A stretch of DNA of 64,000 nt from Meloidogyne chitwoodi (Eukaryota > Nematoda > Chromadorea > Rhabditida > Meloidogynidae). The position numbers and the translations under genes are program-made. Within the stretch, counting starts at the first letter, position 1. Each line of letters begins with the position of its first letter. Below, piece by piece: positions 52,401 through 63,500 of the stretch. The stretch spans positions 930,001 to 994,000 of the forward strand of contig JACZZP010000006.1 of assembly GCA_015183035.1 (NCBI GenBank), written 5' to 3'. Below the pieces are notes generated by a model that was given only the letters and a program-made list of their open reading frames with translations, did not search any database and had not been told where the DNA came from.

Positions 52401-55400
52401 AAAGTCAATCTAATACTATATATAAATTAAAAACTATTTTTCAAAATTCAGACTTATTTAGCCTTTTTTGACCTTTTTAAGGCCTATTTTGAATTATTTG
52501 ATATTTGATCAAATATTTGAAATTTTTTTGTCAAATTATTTGAAATCAAATATTTTTCAAATTGTTTGATTTGAATTTGATTTGATTTATTTTTGGGAAA
52601 TCAAATAATTTCAAATATCAAATTCTTTGATTTGAATTTGATCTGAATTTGATTTTTGGAAAATCCCGATCTCTACTAACTACTAATTCATATATGTATT
52701 AATATAATGATCACTTTAGTATATTGGCACGAGATCGAACATATAATACATATCATTCGATTCCTCTCATCGGGATGGCACGAATATATGATTTTTTGCG
52801 GGAGATAAATAGTCGTAGAGATACAGGTATTTGAATATCGAAAAACCATTTGGGGGAGTAAGCTCACTTGGGTGAAAATTTCGAATATACGTATGATAGC
52901 TCATTCGAAAGAGCTTCTCAAGCTGAGTCTAATGACACAATATCAGCTCGACTGGATAAATATTGACGAAGTTATGAAAGATTGAACTTTGCTGGAAACA
53001 CGTCAAATTTGGATCTATTTGGAGTGTTTCATTACTTCTTCCTTTTGGGCCCATGGCTAGTTGGCTTTTGGTATGTGCATTATTCTATGGCTGGCTAAAA
53101 TTACAATAAAATAATTAATTCAGCGAAAATAATTTAAGTGCAGCCGCGGTCACTTAATTGAGCTTACTCCCTCAAATGGTTTTTCGATACCTGTATCTCT
53201 ACGACTATTTATCTCCCGCAAAAAATCATATATTCGTGCTCATCCCGATGAGAGGAATCGAATGATATGAATTATATGTTTCGATCTCGTGGCCCATATA
53301 TAAAGATCAGCCAAATATCTTTTAAATTATAAAAAACAAATGAAATTTAAATAAACAAATCTACAGGAATTATTTTAGCGAAATAATAATAAATCTGAAA
53401 ATATTCAGGAGAAACAGGGAAAGTTGTTTTGGACGAGAATGGTAATTTTCAGCCAAATCTTTTCGTAACAATGTTGGATGCATCTGATCAGCCAAATGTT
53501 GTAATGAATATTTCAGTTGTAGCAGGAGTTACAGTAAATATTGATAAAATTTATTTAAATTTTTTATAATATTTTTGGTTGCAATAAAACGATACACAAA
53601 TGAGACAGGATTGTGGGCAAATAGAGGAGGAAAAAGACCTTTATATAAACCAATTTGTGGATATACAGGAACAGAATGTCCACAAAATGTAACAACATAT
53701 ATATTAATTGGTAGTGGACTTGTTTTATTATTATTAGTTGCTACTTTGGGTGGAATTGGTTATGCTATTAGGTAATTTTAGTAAAATATATTTTAAAATT
53801 TAAAGAATTTTTTAAGAGAAAAATTAAAAGAAAAAGAACGTTTAACTAGAGAATGTTTAATACCTTATGGAGAATTAAAAAATATAAAAGAATTAAAAAG
53901 TAATGAAGATATGAGAAATATGGAGGCAAATAAAAGTTTAAAAAGTTTACAAAGTAGTCAATCTGGAAGTACAAAATTAACAAGTATGGACAATAAAAAA
54001 TTGGAAACAGATAATTATGCTCATTTTTTATATAATAAAGAAATTGTTTTTGCTATTAAATATCAAGTTAGAGTTAGAATATTTAATGAAGATTTTATAC
54101 AATTGAGAAAGGTAAAGTGATTAAAAGTCTTTTCAGCACAGCAATTTTATGTCTAATAGTATCTAATTTATTTAACATTTATCTAGTATAAAATACATTC
54201 TTTCATAAGGTCCAAAAGATAATATTCTTGTCAATAAAGTATTCAATAAAAAGCTCTTGTCGGAATTGTGTAATAAAAATAATTTAAATATTTTAGCTTC
54301 GTCAATTAGATCATGATAATTTAAATAAATTTTGTGGATTATGCACAGATTCACCAATTTTATATTCAATTTGGAAACATTGTCAAAGAGGAAGTTTAAA
54401 GGTATATTTTAATTTAAATAAGTTAAATTAATATAATTAGGATCTAATTGCGAAAGAGCAATATGTTGGTGATTCTTTTGTAATGTTTACTTTAATGAGA
54501 GATATAGCTAGTGGTTTAATAGCTTTACATCAATCATTTATTGGATCACATGGAATGCTTTCTTCAGAAAATTGTTTAATTAATGATCGTTGGCAAGTTA
54601 AAATTAGTGATTTTGGTTTAAATATGATTAGAGAAAGTCAACCAATGACTAAAAAAAGTAAATTTAAAAAATATTATTAATTTAATTTATTATTAAAAAA
54701 AAAAAAGAATTACTTTGGACTGCACCAGAATTATTAAGAGAAAATAATCGTAAAGGAACAAAAGAAGGAGATATTTATAGTTTTGCTATAATTTGTTGTG
54801 AATTAGTTAATAGAGAAACTGTTTGGAATGGAGTTGAAAGAGAAGATGATGTTGATGGTAAAATATAATTTTATTTTTATGAAATTTTAATATAAAAATT
54901 TAATTCCTTAATTCTTTCTTTCAAATTATAAAAAATTAGTAATTTACAGAAATTATTTATCGTCTAAGAAGAACAAATACAGCTATTCCACATCGTCCCC
55001 AATTACATCCACGTGAAGAAATTAACCAAAATTTGGTAAAATTTATTATTATGTTAAAATTAACAAACAATTTAATTTTATAGTTACATTTAATTCGTGA
55101 TTGTTGGAGTGAAAATCCTTCTGAAAGACCAAAAATGGATCAAGTTCGTTCAATGCTTAAACAAATGGTTATTAATGGAAATCAAAATTTAATGGATTAT
55201 GTTTTTGGAATGTTAGAACAATATGCAAGTTCATTAGAACAAGAAGTTGAAGAAAGAACTAGAGAATTAGTAGAAGAAAAAAGAAAAAGTGATATTCTTT
55301 TATATAGAATGCTTCCAAGACAAGTTGCTGATAAATTAAAATTAGGGGAATTTGTTGAACCAGAACAATTTAGTGCAGCAACAATATTCTTTTCTGATGT

Positions 55401-56130
55401 TGTTTCATTTACAACACTTGCTAGTAAATGTTCACCTTTACAAGTTATTATTAGATATTTAAATTAAATATATAATTTAAATATTAAAAAAGGTTGTAAA
55501 TTTATTAAATGGTCTTTATACAGCATTTGATGGAATTATTGATAGTCATGATGTTTATAAAGTTGAAACAATTGGTGATGGTTATTTAGTTTGTTCTGGA
55601 ATTCCTCGTAAAAATGGAAATGATCATGCTAAGGAAATTGCTGAATTATCATTTGCTTTTTTAAGAACAGTTTCAACATTTCGAGTTGATCATTTACCAA
55701 ATGAACGTGTTAATTTACGAATTGGATTTCATACTGGTTTTTTTTGTTATTAAATAATTTTAATTAATTTATTTTAAAGGACCAGCAGTAGCTGGTGTTG
55801 TTGGATTAACTATGCCACGTTATTGTTTATTTGGTGATACAGTAAATACATCTAGTAGAATGGAATCTAATGGAAAACGTTTGTTTTTATTAGAATTTAT
55901 TTAATTTTTTTTAAATATTTTCAGCTGGACGTATTCATATTTCAACTACAGCCAATCATTATTTAACAAATATAATTGGAGGTTATGTAACTGAACCTAG
56001 AGGAGAAGTTATTATTAAAGGAAAAGGAGTTATGGAAACATTTTGGTTACTTGGACATTCTGGTGATTCTCATTATTTTTCAGGAACTGGTATTCCTAAT
56101 AATGATCGTGATACTCCTGAACCTAATTAA
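49432..56130 (+). CDS. Receptor-type guanylate cyclase, copy C
   Basis: The start [20 protein letters not shown] is a signal peptide, then a Thr/Ser/Gln-rich linker nearly the same as in copy B ([19 protein letters not shown]). Ligand-binding exons follow ([38 protein letters not shown]), then the juxtamembrane block, TM ([19 protein letters not shown]), kinase-homology domain and the same cyclase domain as copy A (one Lys to Arg change, VIIRYLN, in the open frame read past its exon end). The intron after QLRK (54113-54296) is identical to that of copy A. The tail is [19 protein letters not shown]... The intron at 51550-53409 carries nested transposons. All exons are open and all cyclase catalytic residues are present. 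It is tail-to-tail with copy D. Confidence 0.92.
52043..52202. mobile_element. Nested hAT-like MITE, 160 bp
   Basis: The ends are CAGGTTTGCCGCGGGTT and, as reverse complement, CAGAGTTGTCGCGGGTT. They are flanked by CTGTGAAT and GTGTGAAT, a 7-of-8 match for a target duplication. The interior is GC-rich with ACCCGAAACCCGACCCG repeats. It is inserted inside the larger element at 51602-52675. Confidence 0.6.
52220..52396. mobile_element. Nested hAT-like MITE, 177 bp
   Basis: The ends are TAGAGACCGGAA and TTCCGGTCTCTA, with an exact 8-bp duplication ATAAAAAG on each side (52212-52219, 52397-52404). The interior is GC-rich with CCCGG/CCGGG words and strong self-complementarity. It is inserted inside the 51602-52675 element 17 bp from the other nested copy, so it is younger than its host element. 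Confidence 0.8.
52726..53294. mobile_element. Inverted-repeat MITE, same family as 46541-47169
   Basis: Long arms (about 150 bp) begin GGCACGAGATCGAACATATA and its near-inverse and include CTCATCGGGATG, GCGGGAGATAAATAG and TTTTTCGATACCTGTATCTC (right arm). The centre shares TGCAGCCGCGGT and AGTTGGCTTTTGGTA with the element in copy B. A clean target duplication was not visible. It lies in the same intron of copy C as the hAT nest. Confidence 0.65.
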
Positions 56131-56373
56131 TTGAAATTTATTCATTTTATTATTTTGTATATACATATATTTCATTTTCTTTAAAAAATCTCATAAGCGA
56201 TTTATCACAATATGTATTTTACTCAATTCCCTTTCCCCACTTTACTTTTTATGCTTTTTTCAGCAGTTTTTGAATTTGGTTAATCTTAAAGTTGTTTAAG
56301 TGAAGTTTGTTCGAAAATAAAATATCAAGTCTTAACTTGCATAGAATTTATTTAAGAAAATATAAATAATTAC

Positions 56374-56801
56374 TAGGGCTGAAGATTATAGTTTCTAAAA
56401 AATGTAAAATAGTGACTAAAATATTGCTAAAAAGTGTCAAAATAGTTGGTAAAAATGGTAAAAAGTCAAAATAGTTGCAACAATAAATACATAGTTGCTA
56501 AAAATTTAATTTTTTGGCTTATTTAACTAATGACAAAATGTCATTAAGGAAAATTTGACAAAATGTCACAAAGGGAAAACAGACAAAATGTCACTAAGGG
56601 TAAACAGAAAAAATGAAATCCCTAAAAATCCCGAAATAGTTCAAAATAGTTTAAAAAGCCAAAATAGTTAAAAATTGTTAAAATAGTTGCCAATGTTGCG
56701 TTCAAATCAACAAATTATTGCTCAATTATACGTTTTTGTGCATATCTCGACTTGTACATTCAGCAAAAAAAAAAGTTAAAAAACTAAAATCTGCAGCCCT
56801 A
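56374..56801. mobile_element. hAT-like MITE downstream of copy C, 428 bp
   Basis: The ends are TAGGGCTGAAGATT and AATCTGCAGCCCTA, flanked by an exact 8-bp duplication ATAATTAC (56366-56373, 56802-56809). The interior has short repeats of AAAATAGTT and GACAAAATGTCA. No coding capacity. It lies in the tail-to-tail spacer of copies C and D. Confidence 0.8.
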
Positions 56802-56947
56802 ATAATTACTACTCTAAAACCATCACAATAAATTTTAAGTAAACCAGCACCGACAATTCCTTAAATCTTGCGTCAAAATGGCGCAAATTTATTAATTGCG
56901 TAGTAGCGGCAATTTATATTTTATAATTTTATTTAAGCCTATAAACT

Positions 56948-57078
56948 AGGGTGCCTCCCCGTCCACGCGCCCCCGAAACTCCGACCATAATCCCCGACAT
57001 TTTTAGAGTTTTTCCCCGACCCGACCCCCGTCATGCTTCCCCCGACGATCCGCCCTCGATGGGTCGGGGAGCACCATA
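56948..57078. mobile_element. Possible small GC-rich MITE
   Basis: TAGGGTGCCTCCCCG at the left and CGGGGAGCACCATA at the right form imperfect inverted ends around a CCCCGACCCG-rich core. The abrupt change to GC-rich sequence inside AT-rich DNA supports an insertion. No clear target duplication was seen. Confidence 0.4.
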
Positions 57079-57079
57079 T

Positions 57080-57547
57080 GAACTGAATTTGACATCTAAT
57101 GTCTGGATTTAAAAATTGGTTTATTGAACTTAAAAGCTTATTTAAACTATATTTTAAAAAGTTAAAATAAAGTTGGAATTAAAAATGTATCTTAAACTTA
57201 ATTTAAGCTTGATCTTAAAAATTGAAAATAAGGCTTAAACTTGAAATTCAACTTTAGCCAGATAATGTTTTTTAACAATACGTTTTGTTGTGTATTATAA
57301 ATTTGAAATGTTTTAATTATGTTTAGTTTTAGTTAATAAAGTTGATGCTTAGACAATATTTTGTTATAGTGATGTTCGATTTTTGTATGTTTATAATTTT
57401 TTGTTTTGTTTTGAGATGTTTTTATTATTGTTCGGATTAATTTGTTTTTTATGTTTTTGCTAGCGAATTGGGAAGCCCGAAGCGCTAGTCTGAAAAAAAA
57501 TATTTTTAATTATTTTCGATATTCTTAATGACTAAAAAAGTTCAGAC
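57080..57547. other. 3' flank of copy D
   Basis: AT-rich spacer with no coding signal recognised. Confidence 0.4.
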
Positions 57548-60500
57548 TTATTCTTGTTGAATATGATCGTCTCCAGTTAAAAGATTAATATCACCAGAAT
57601 GTCCAAGTAACCAAAATGTTTCCATAACTCCTTTTCCTTTAATAATAACTTCTCCTCTAGGTTCAGTTACATAACCTCCAATTATATTTGTTAAATAATG
57701 ATTGGCTGTAGTTGAAATATGAATACGTCCAGCTGAAAATATTAAATAAATAAATTATAATAAAAACAAACGTTTTCCATTAGATTCCATTCTACTAGAT
57801 GTATTTACTGTATCACCAAATAAACAATAACGTGGCATAGTTAATCCAACAACACCAGCTACTGCTGGTCCTTTAAAATAAATTAATTAAAATTATTTAA
57901 TAACAAAAAAAACCAGTATGAAATCCAATTCGTAAATTAACACGTTCATTTGGTAAATGATCAACTCGAAATGTTGAAACTGTTCTTAAAAAAGCAAATG
58001 ATAATTCAGCAATTTCCTTAGCATGATCATTTCCATTTTTACGAGGAATTCCAGAACAAACTAAATAACCATCACCAATTGTTTCAACTTTATAAACATC
58101 ATGACTATCAATAATTCCATCAAATGCTGTATAAAGACCATTTAATAAATTTACAACCTTTTTTAATATTTAAATTATATATTTAATTTAAATATCTAAT
58201 AATAACTTGTAAAGGTGAACATTTACTAGCAAGTGTTGTAAATGAAACAACATCAGAAAAGAATATTGTTGCTGCACTAAATTGTTCTGGTTCAACAAAT
58301 TCCCCTAATTTTAATTTATCAGCAACTTGTCTTGGAAGCATTCTATATAAAAGAATATCACTTTTTCTTTTTTCTTCTACTAATTCTCTAGTTCTTTCTT
58401 CAACTTCTTGTTCTAATGAACTTGCATATTGTTCTAACATTCCAAAAACATAATCCATTAAATTTTGATTTCCATTAATAACCATTTGTTTAAGCATTGA
58501 ACGAACTTGATCCATTTTTGGTCTTTCAGAAGGATTTTCACTCCAACAATCACGAATTAAATGTAACTATAAAATTAAATTGTTTGTTAATTTTAACATA
58601 ATAATAAATTTTACCAAATTTTGGTTAATTTCTTCACGTGGATGTAATTGGGGACGATGTGGAATAGCTGTATTTGTTCTTCTTAGACGATAAATAATTT
58701 CTGTAAATTACTAATTTTTTATAATTTGAAAGAAAGAATTAAGGAATTAAATTTTTATATTAAAATTTCATAAAAATAAAATTATATTTTACCATCAACA
58801 TCATCTTCTCTTTCAACTCCATTCCAAACAGTTTCTCTATTAACTAATTCACAACAAATTATAGCAAAACTATAAATATCTCCTTCTTTTGTTCCTTTAC
58901 GATTATTTTCTCTTAATAATTCTGGTGCAGTCCAAAGTAATTCTTTTTTTTTTTTAATAATAAATTAAATTAATAATATTTTTTAAATTTACTTTTTTTA
59001 GTCATTGGTTGACTTTCTCTAATCATATTTAAACCAAAATCACTAATTTTAACTTGCCAACGATCATTAATTAAACAATTTTCTGAAGAAAGCATTCCAT
59101 GTGATCCAATAAATGATTGATGTAAAGCTATTAAACCACTAGCTATATCTCTCATTAAAGTAAACATTACAAAAGAATCACCAACATATCTTTCTTTTGC
59201 TATTAAATCCTGTTTAAAATTATTGTACTTTTCCGTTTTGGGCACAAAAGTCAGTTAATTCTTATTAGTTATTTTGGATTCATAAAATCATCAATTTTTA
59301 CACTTTTTAAAAAAAATTAGGTATGCATTTGATGATATTTTAGCAAAGATTGTTGAATTTTGCTTCCAAAATATTGTAAGGCAGACTTTGATCTGTCACA
59401 AAAGATGGAAAAGTGGGAAGGAAAATAGTGAACAAAACATATAAGGAAAAGGAAAACAGTGAAAATGGAAAACACTCCGCTAATCACTTGCAAGCGTAGA
59501 GCTGTCAATATATCAAAGCGCTTCCAGGGATGTCGCCCTCTCCGCCGACCAACTCATAACACATAACAGAAAGGCCTACCCTCCACGTTCCCTCTAGCAT
59601 ATATGCCTGCATCGCCTTTGGGACCCACAGCAGTGGGACATCCATCGGGGACCCCAAACATCGGGGACACACATACAACATCGCATGCCACACCGTGACT
59701 CATAACTTCATTCCCTCCATGGCCCAGCTCATGCTTTACTATAATAAGTAGAGATCGGATTTTTAGGTTATAACCTATTTTTTTCACAAATCAGTCTTGA
59801 TGAATCAAGCTCAAATCTGCAGTTATTTTTGAATAATTATGTGTTTAGACGTGACCTATTGACATGTCTCAAAAACTATTTTGGCGTTTTGCAACCTAAA
59901 ATAGGTTGCAACCTATTTTGGCTTTTTGTCACCTTTTTTGTAAATTTTCGTCAAAATTTGTAAAATTTTAAAATTTTCGTATATATTTAGACAAAATTTA
60001 AGAAAATTTTAAAATAAAATGCAAAAATTCAGTTAAAACCCGAGTAATTACTTAAAAATATCAATAATAAAAAAGTAACAAAATATCACAATAAAAAAGT
60101 GACAAAATGTCTCCAATAAAAAATTGACAAAATGTCTCCAATAAAAAATTGACAAAATGTCATTAATAAAAAATTGACAAAATGTCACTAATAAAAAAGT
60201 GACAAAATGTCACTATAAAAAAGTGACAAAATGTCACTATAAAAAAGTGACAAAATGTCACTATAAAAAAAAAGTGACAAAATGTCACTAATAAAAAAGT
60301 GACAAAATATCATTTTTTACGATAAATTTGCTACTATAATGCGTTTTTGACCTTTTTTTTATCGAATTCGTTATTTTTTGTTATTTTTGCCTATAATTTT
60401 TGTAAAAATCGCCAGAATAATGAATAGAATAAAAAAATTTTTTAACCTATTTTGAAGTTTTTGTAACCTATTTTGGTCTTTTTTCCAACCTATTTAGGTA

Positions 60501-63500
60501 CCTATTTTAAGGTTTTTGTCACCTAAAAATCCGATCTCTAATAATAAGGTTTATCAAGTTGCGGACAAAAATTGCGGACTTTTATCCCCAAAACGGTTAA
60601 GCACATAAGGATTAATTAGATTTATTATATTATTTTATTTGTTTCTATCACTCCAAGTCAAAACACTGTCCAGGCATTAGAGTAAATTTCAATCTCAATA
60701 GATTCAAGTTTGTTCGAAGACCAACCGGCCATTGACTTGTACTCTAACGTCGGACGGTGTTTTACCCACCACCCCACTACGACAATAATTTTTTAGAATT
60801 TTTAATTCCGATCCTAAAATAATTTTTTATCTAAATTTTAAATATACCTTTAAACTTCCTCTTTGGCAATGCTTCCAAATTGCATATAAAATTGGTGAAT
60901 CTGTGCATAATCCACAAAATTTATTTAAATTGTCATTGTCCAATTTTTTAAGCTAAAATCCGAAATATATTCAAATAAACAAAATAATACTTTAGTCAGC
61001 TGAAAGAAATCTTGATTAAATATTCTAACTCTAACTTGATATTTAATAGCAAAAACAATTTCTTTATTATATAAAAAATGAGCATAATTATCTGTTTCCA
61101 ATTTTTTATTGTCCATACTTGTTAATTTTGTACTTCCAGATTGACTACTTTGTAAACTTTTTAAACTTTTATTTGCCTCCATATTTCTCATATCTTCATT
61201 ACTTTTTAATTCTTTTATATTTTTTAATTCTCCATAAGGTATTAAACATTCTCTAGTTAAACGTTCTTTTTCTTTTAATTTTTCTCTTAAAAAATTCTTT
61301 AAATTTTAAAATATATTTTACTAAATTACCTAATAGCATAACCAATTCCACCCAAAGTAGCAACTAATAATAATAAAACAAGTCCACTACCAATTAATAT
61401 ATATGTTGTTACATTCTGTGGACATTCTGTTCCTGTATATCCACAAATTGGTTTATATAAAGGTCTTTTTCCTCCTCTATTTGCCCAAAGAAGAGATTCA
61501 TCATTATAATTTTTTTTTATCTGCTGCTTGATTTAAATATTTATTAAAATTTATTTTTAATTATTTACCAATGAATTATTTGTAAAAGAAAGTTGCATTA
61601 TACTATTTGGTTGATCTAAAATATCTAACATTGTAACAACAAATATCGGTTCTCTATTTCCATTTTCATCAGTAATAACATCTCCTGTCTCACCTTGAAA
61701 ATTATTTGGTATTAATTAAGTCCATCCTGAACATTAAATTTACTAATTGGTCAAATCCTTTAAACGGAAAAGTAATAAACCAATAGAGCCGTTTTGCGAA
61801 GACCTAGTTAAAAGGGATTTAACCGAAATGGTAATTTGACTAATTGGTTAATTTGATGTTCAGGGTGGACCCTTAATTAATTTATTATCTACCATTATTT
61901 AACTTTGTAATGGTTGTTTTGATGGGAAGCAAAAAAATTGTTACTTTATTTGCGCTTTTTAGTTCTTATTGCATAAAATATAATCTTGGTTTCTTGCCTT
62001 TATTGTAATCGCCTAGTATTTTAGTTTAAACCATATGATATTTAACCATAAATAATTTCAATATTTAAAGTTTAAATGGATAGAATAAAATACCAACCCA
62101 AGACCAACCAGCCATGGGCCAAAAAATGAAGAAGTAATAAAACACTCGCATACCTTGATCCAAGAATTTTGTTCAAACTTGTCCCATCATGATTATTTTA
62201 GTCTCATTCGACTTAGTTTAAGAGATTTTTCTAGTATTTGTTATTCGACTTTTTCACTCAAAATCAGCTTATTTCTCCCTATGTTTTTTCAAGTTTTAGG
62301 GACCCGTATCTCAGCCCAGAATTAAGACCCAAAAATTTTTTGATGTTATCGACTAACTCGACCGACGAGTTCTTTCGAATGACATCTATATAATTAGGAT
62401 TGGAATCCTTTTTCTACAACAAAGCCAACTTAAGCAATATTTTCTGTTCAATGCAGTGACTGATGGAATTATCATTGCATCCTTTCTTATTTTTACACAT
62501 AATTTATATAAATATCGAATAAAAAATTATCACCATTGAACGATGTGTCAAATTTGTGGGAGGTACCTAACAGTCCCAGTAATTTATTTTTATATTTTAC
62601 CTTTAAAATTTCCTTTACTCATATTATTAATTAATGTTCCATTTCTAGCCAAATCTTTATTTAAATAACCAAACTTTTCTGTTGTTTTATTCAAAGATTT
62701 TAAATAAGCATATGTTGCATCATGTAAACTACGAGAATATGAAGCAGGCTTAAATTTAATTATTTTTATTAATTATTTATTAAATAAATAAAAAACAATT
62801 TGATCATTAGGTCCACCCATACATTCATTTACACAATTAAATGGAGGTTTTCCAAATTCATTTGTCATTTTAGTATTAAAAACATCAATTTGAGAATTTG
62901 ACTGATTCTCCAAGTCAATCTTTATTAAAAAAAAGTTTTTTATAATGGTACATATTTATTAATTTACTAACCATAATTACTCTTCTAGCAGCTTTCAAAG
63001 CATCTCCATCACGTCCATCACTAATTCCATTTCTTGTCATCCATATATTATTATATTTTGATATATTTGATCCAGTAAATTCTTAAAACATAAATAATTA
63101 TAAATAATATTTTTTTACCTTGTTGTAACATTCCAAGATTTCTTAATTGTGGAATAATAAATACATATTCATTACTTTGAGCAATTCCCATATCAGTCAT
63201 TGCCAATAAAAAAGTTCTTCTAACATCAATTGAATCAATTACTGCTACAACAACTTTAAAACCAATTTTTAAAAAAATATTTAAATATTTATTTACTTCT
63301 AGAACGATTTTTAATCAATTGAATAGTGTCTTTCATACTGTTGGAATTTGGAGCCATTTGTTTAGTATATACAATTGTTAAATTTTGATTTGTATTTAAA
63401 ATATTTTCAAAGTCTTGTGGGAAATATAAACTCATTCTGAAATATTAAAAAAATATTAATATTTTGAAAAATTAAATAATTACATATATTTACTATTTTA

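Larger units (their letters stand above)
51602..52675. mobile_element. hAT-like MITE (outer element), 1,074 bp
   Basis: The ends are TAGAGATCGGCC... and ...CCCGATCTCTA, flanked by an exact 8-bp duplication CTAACTAC (51594-51601, 52676-52683). Eight-base duplications with TAG-type ends are typical of hAT elements. The subterminal regions are arrays of TCAAATATTTGA-like words. Two smaller elements are inserted inside it. It lies in an intron of cyclase copy C. Confidence 0.8.

Noticed and set aside
59505..59787. Overlapping minus-strand open frames in a GC-richer patch
   Set aside because: The frames are in a repeat-containing intron insert and show no recognisable domain; opposing and overlapping frames of similar length are expected there.
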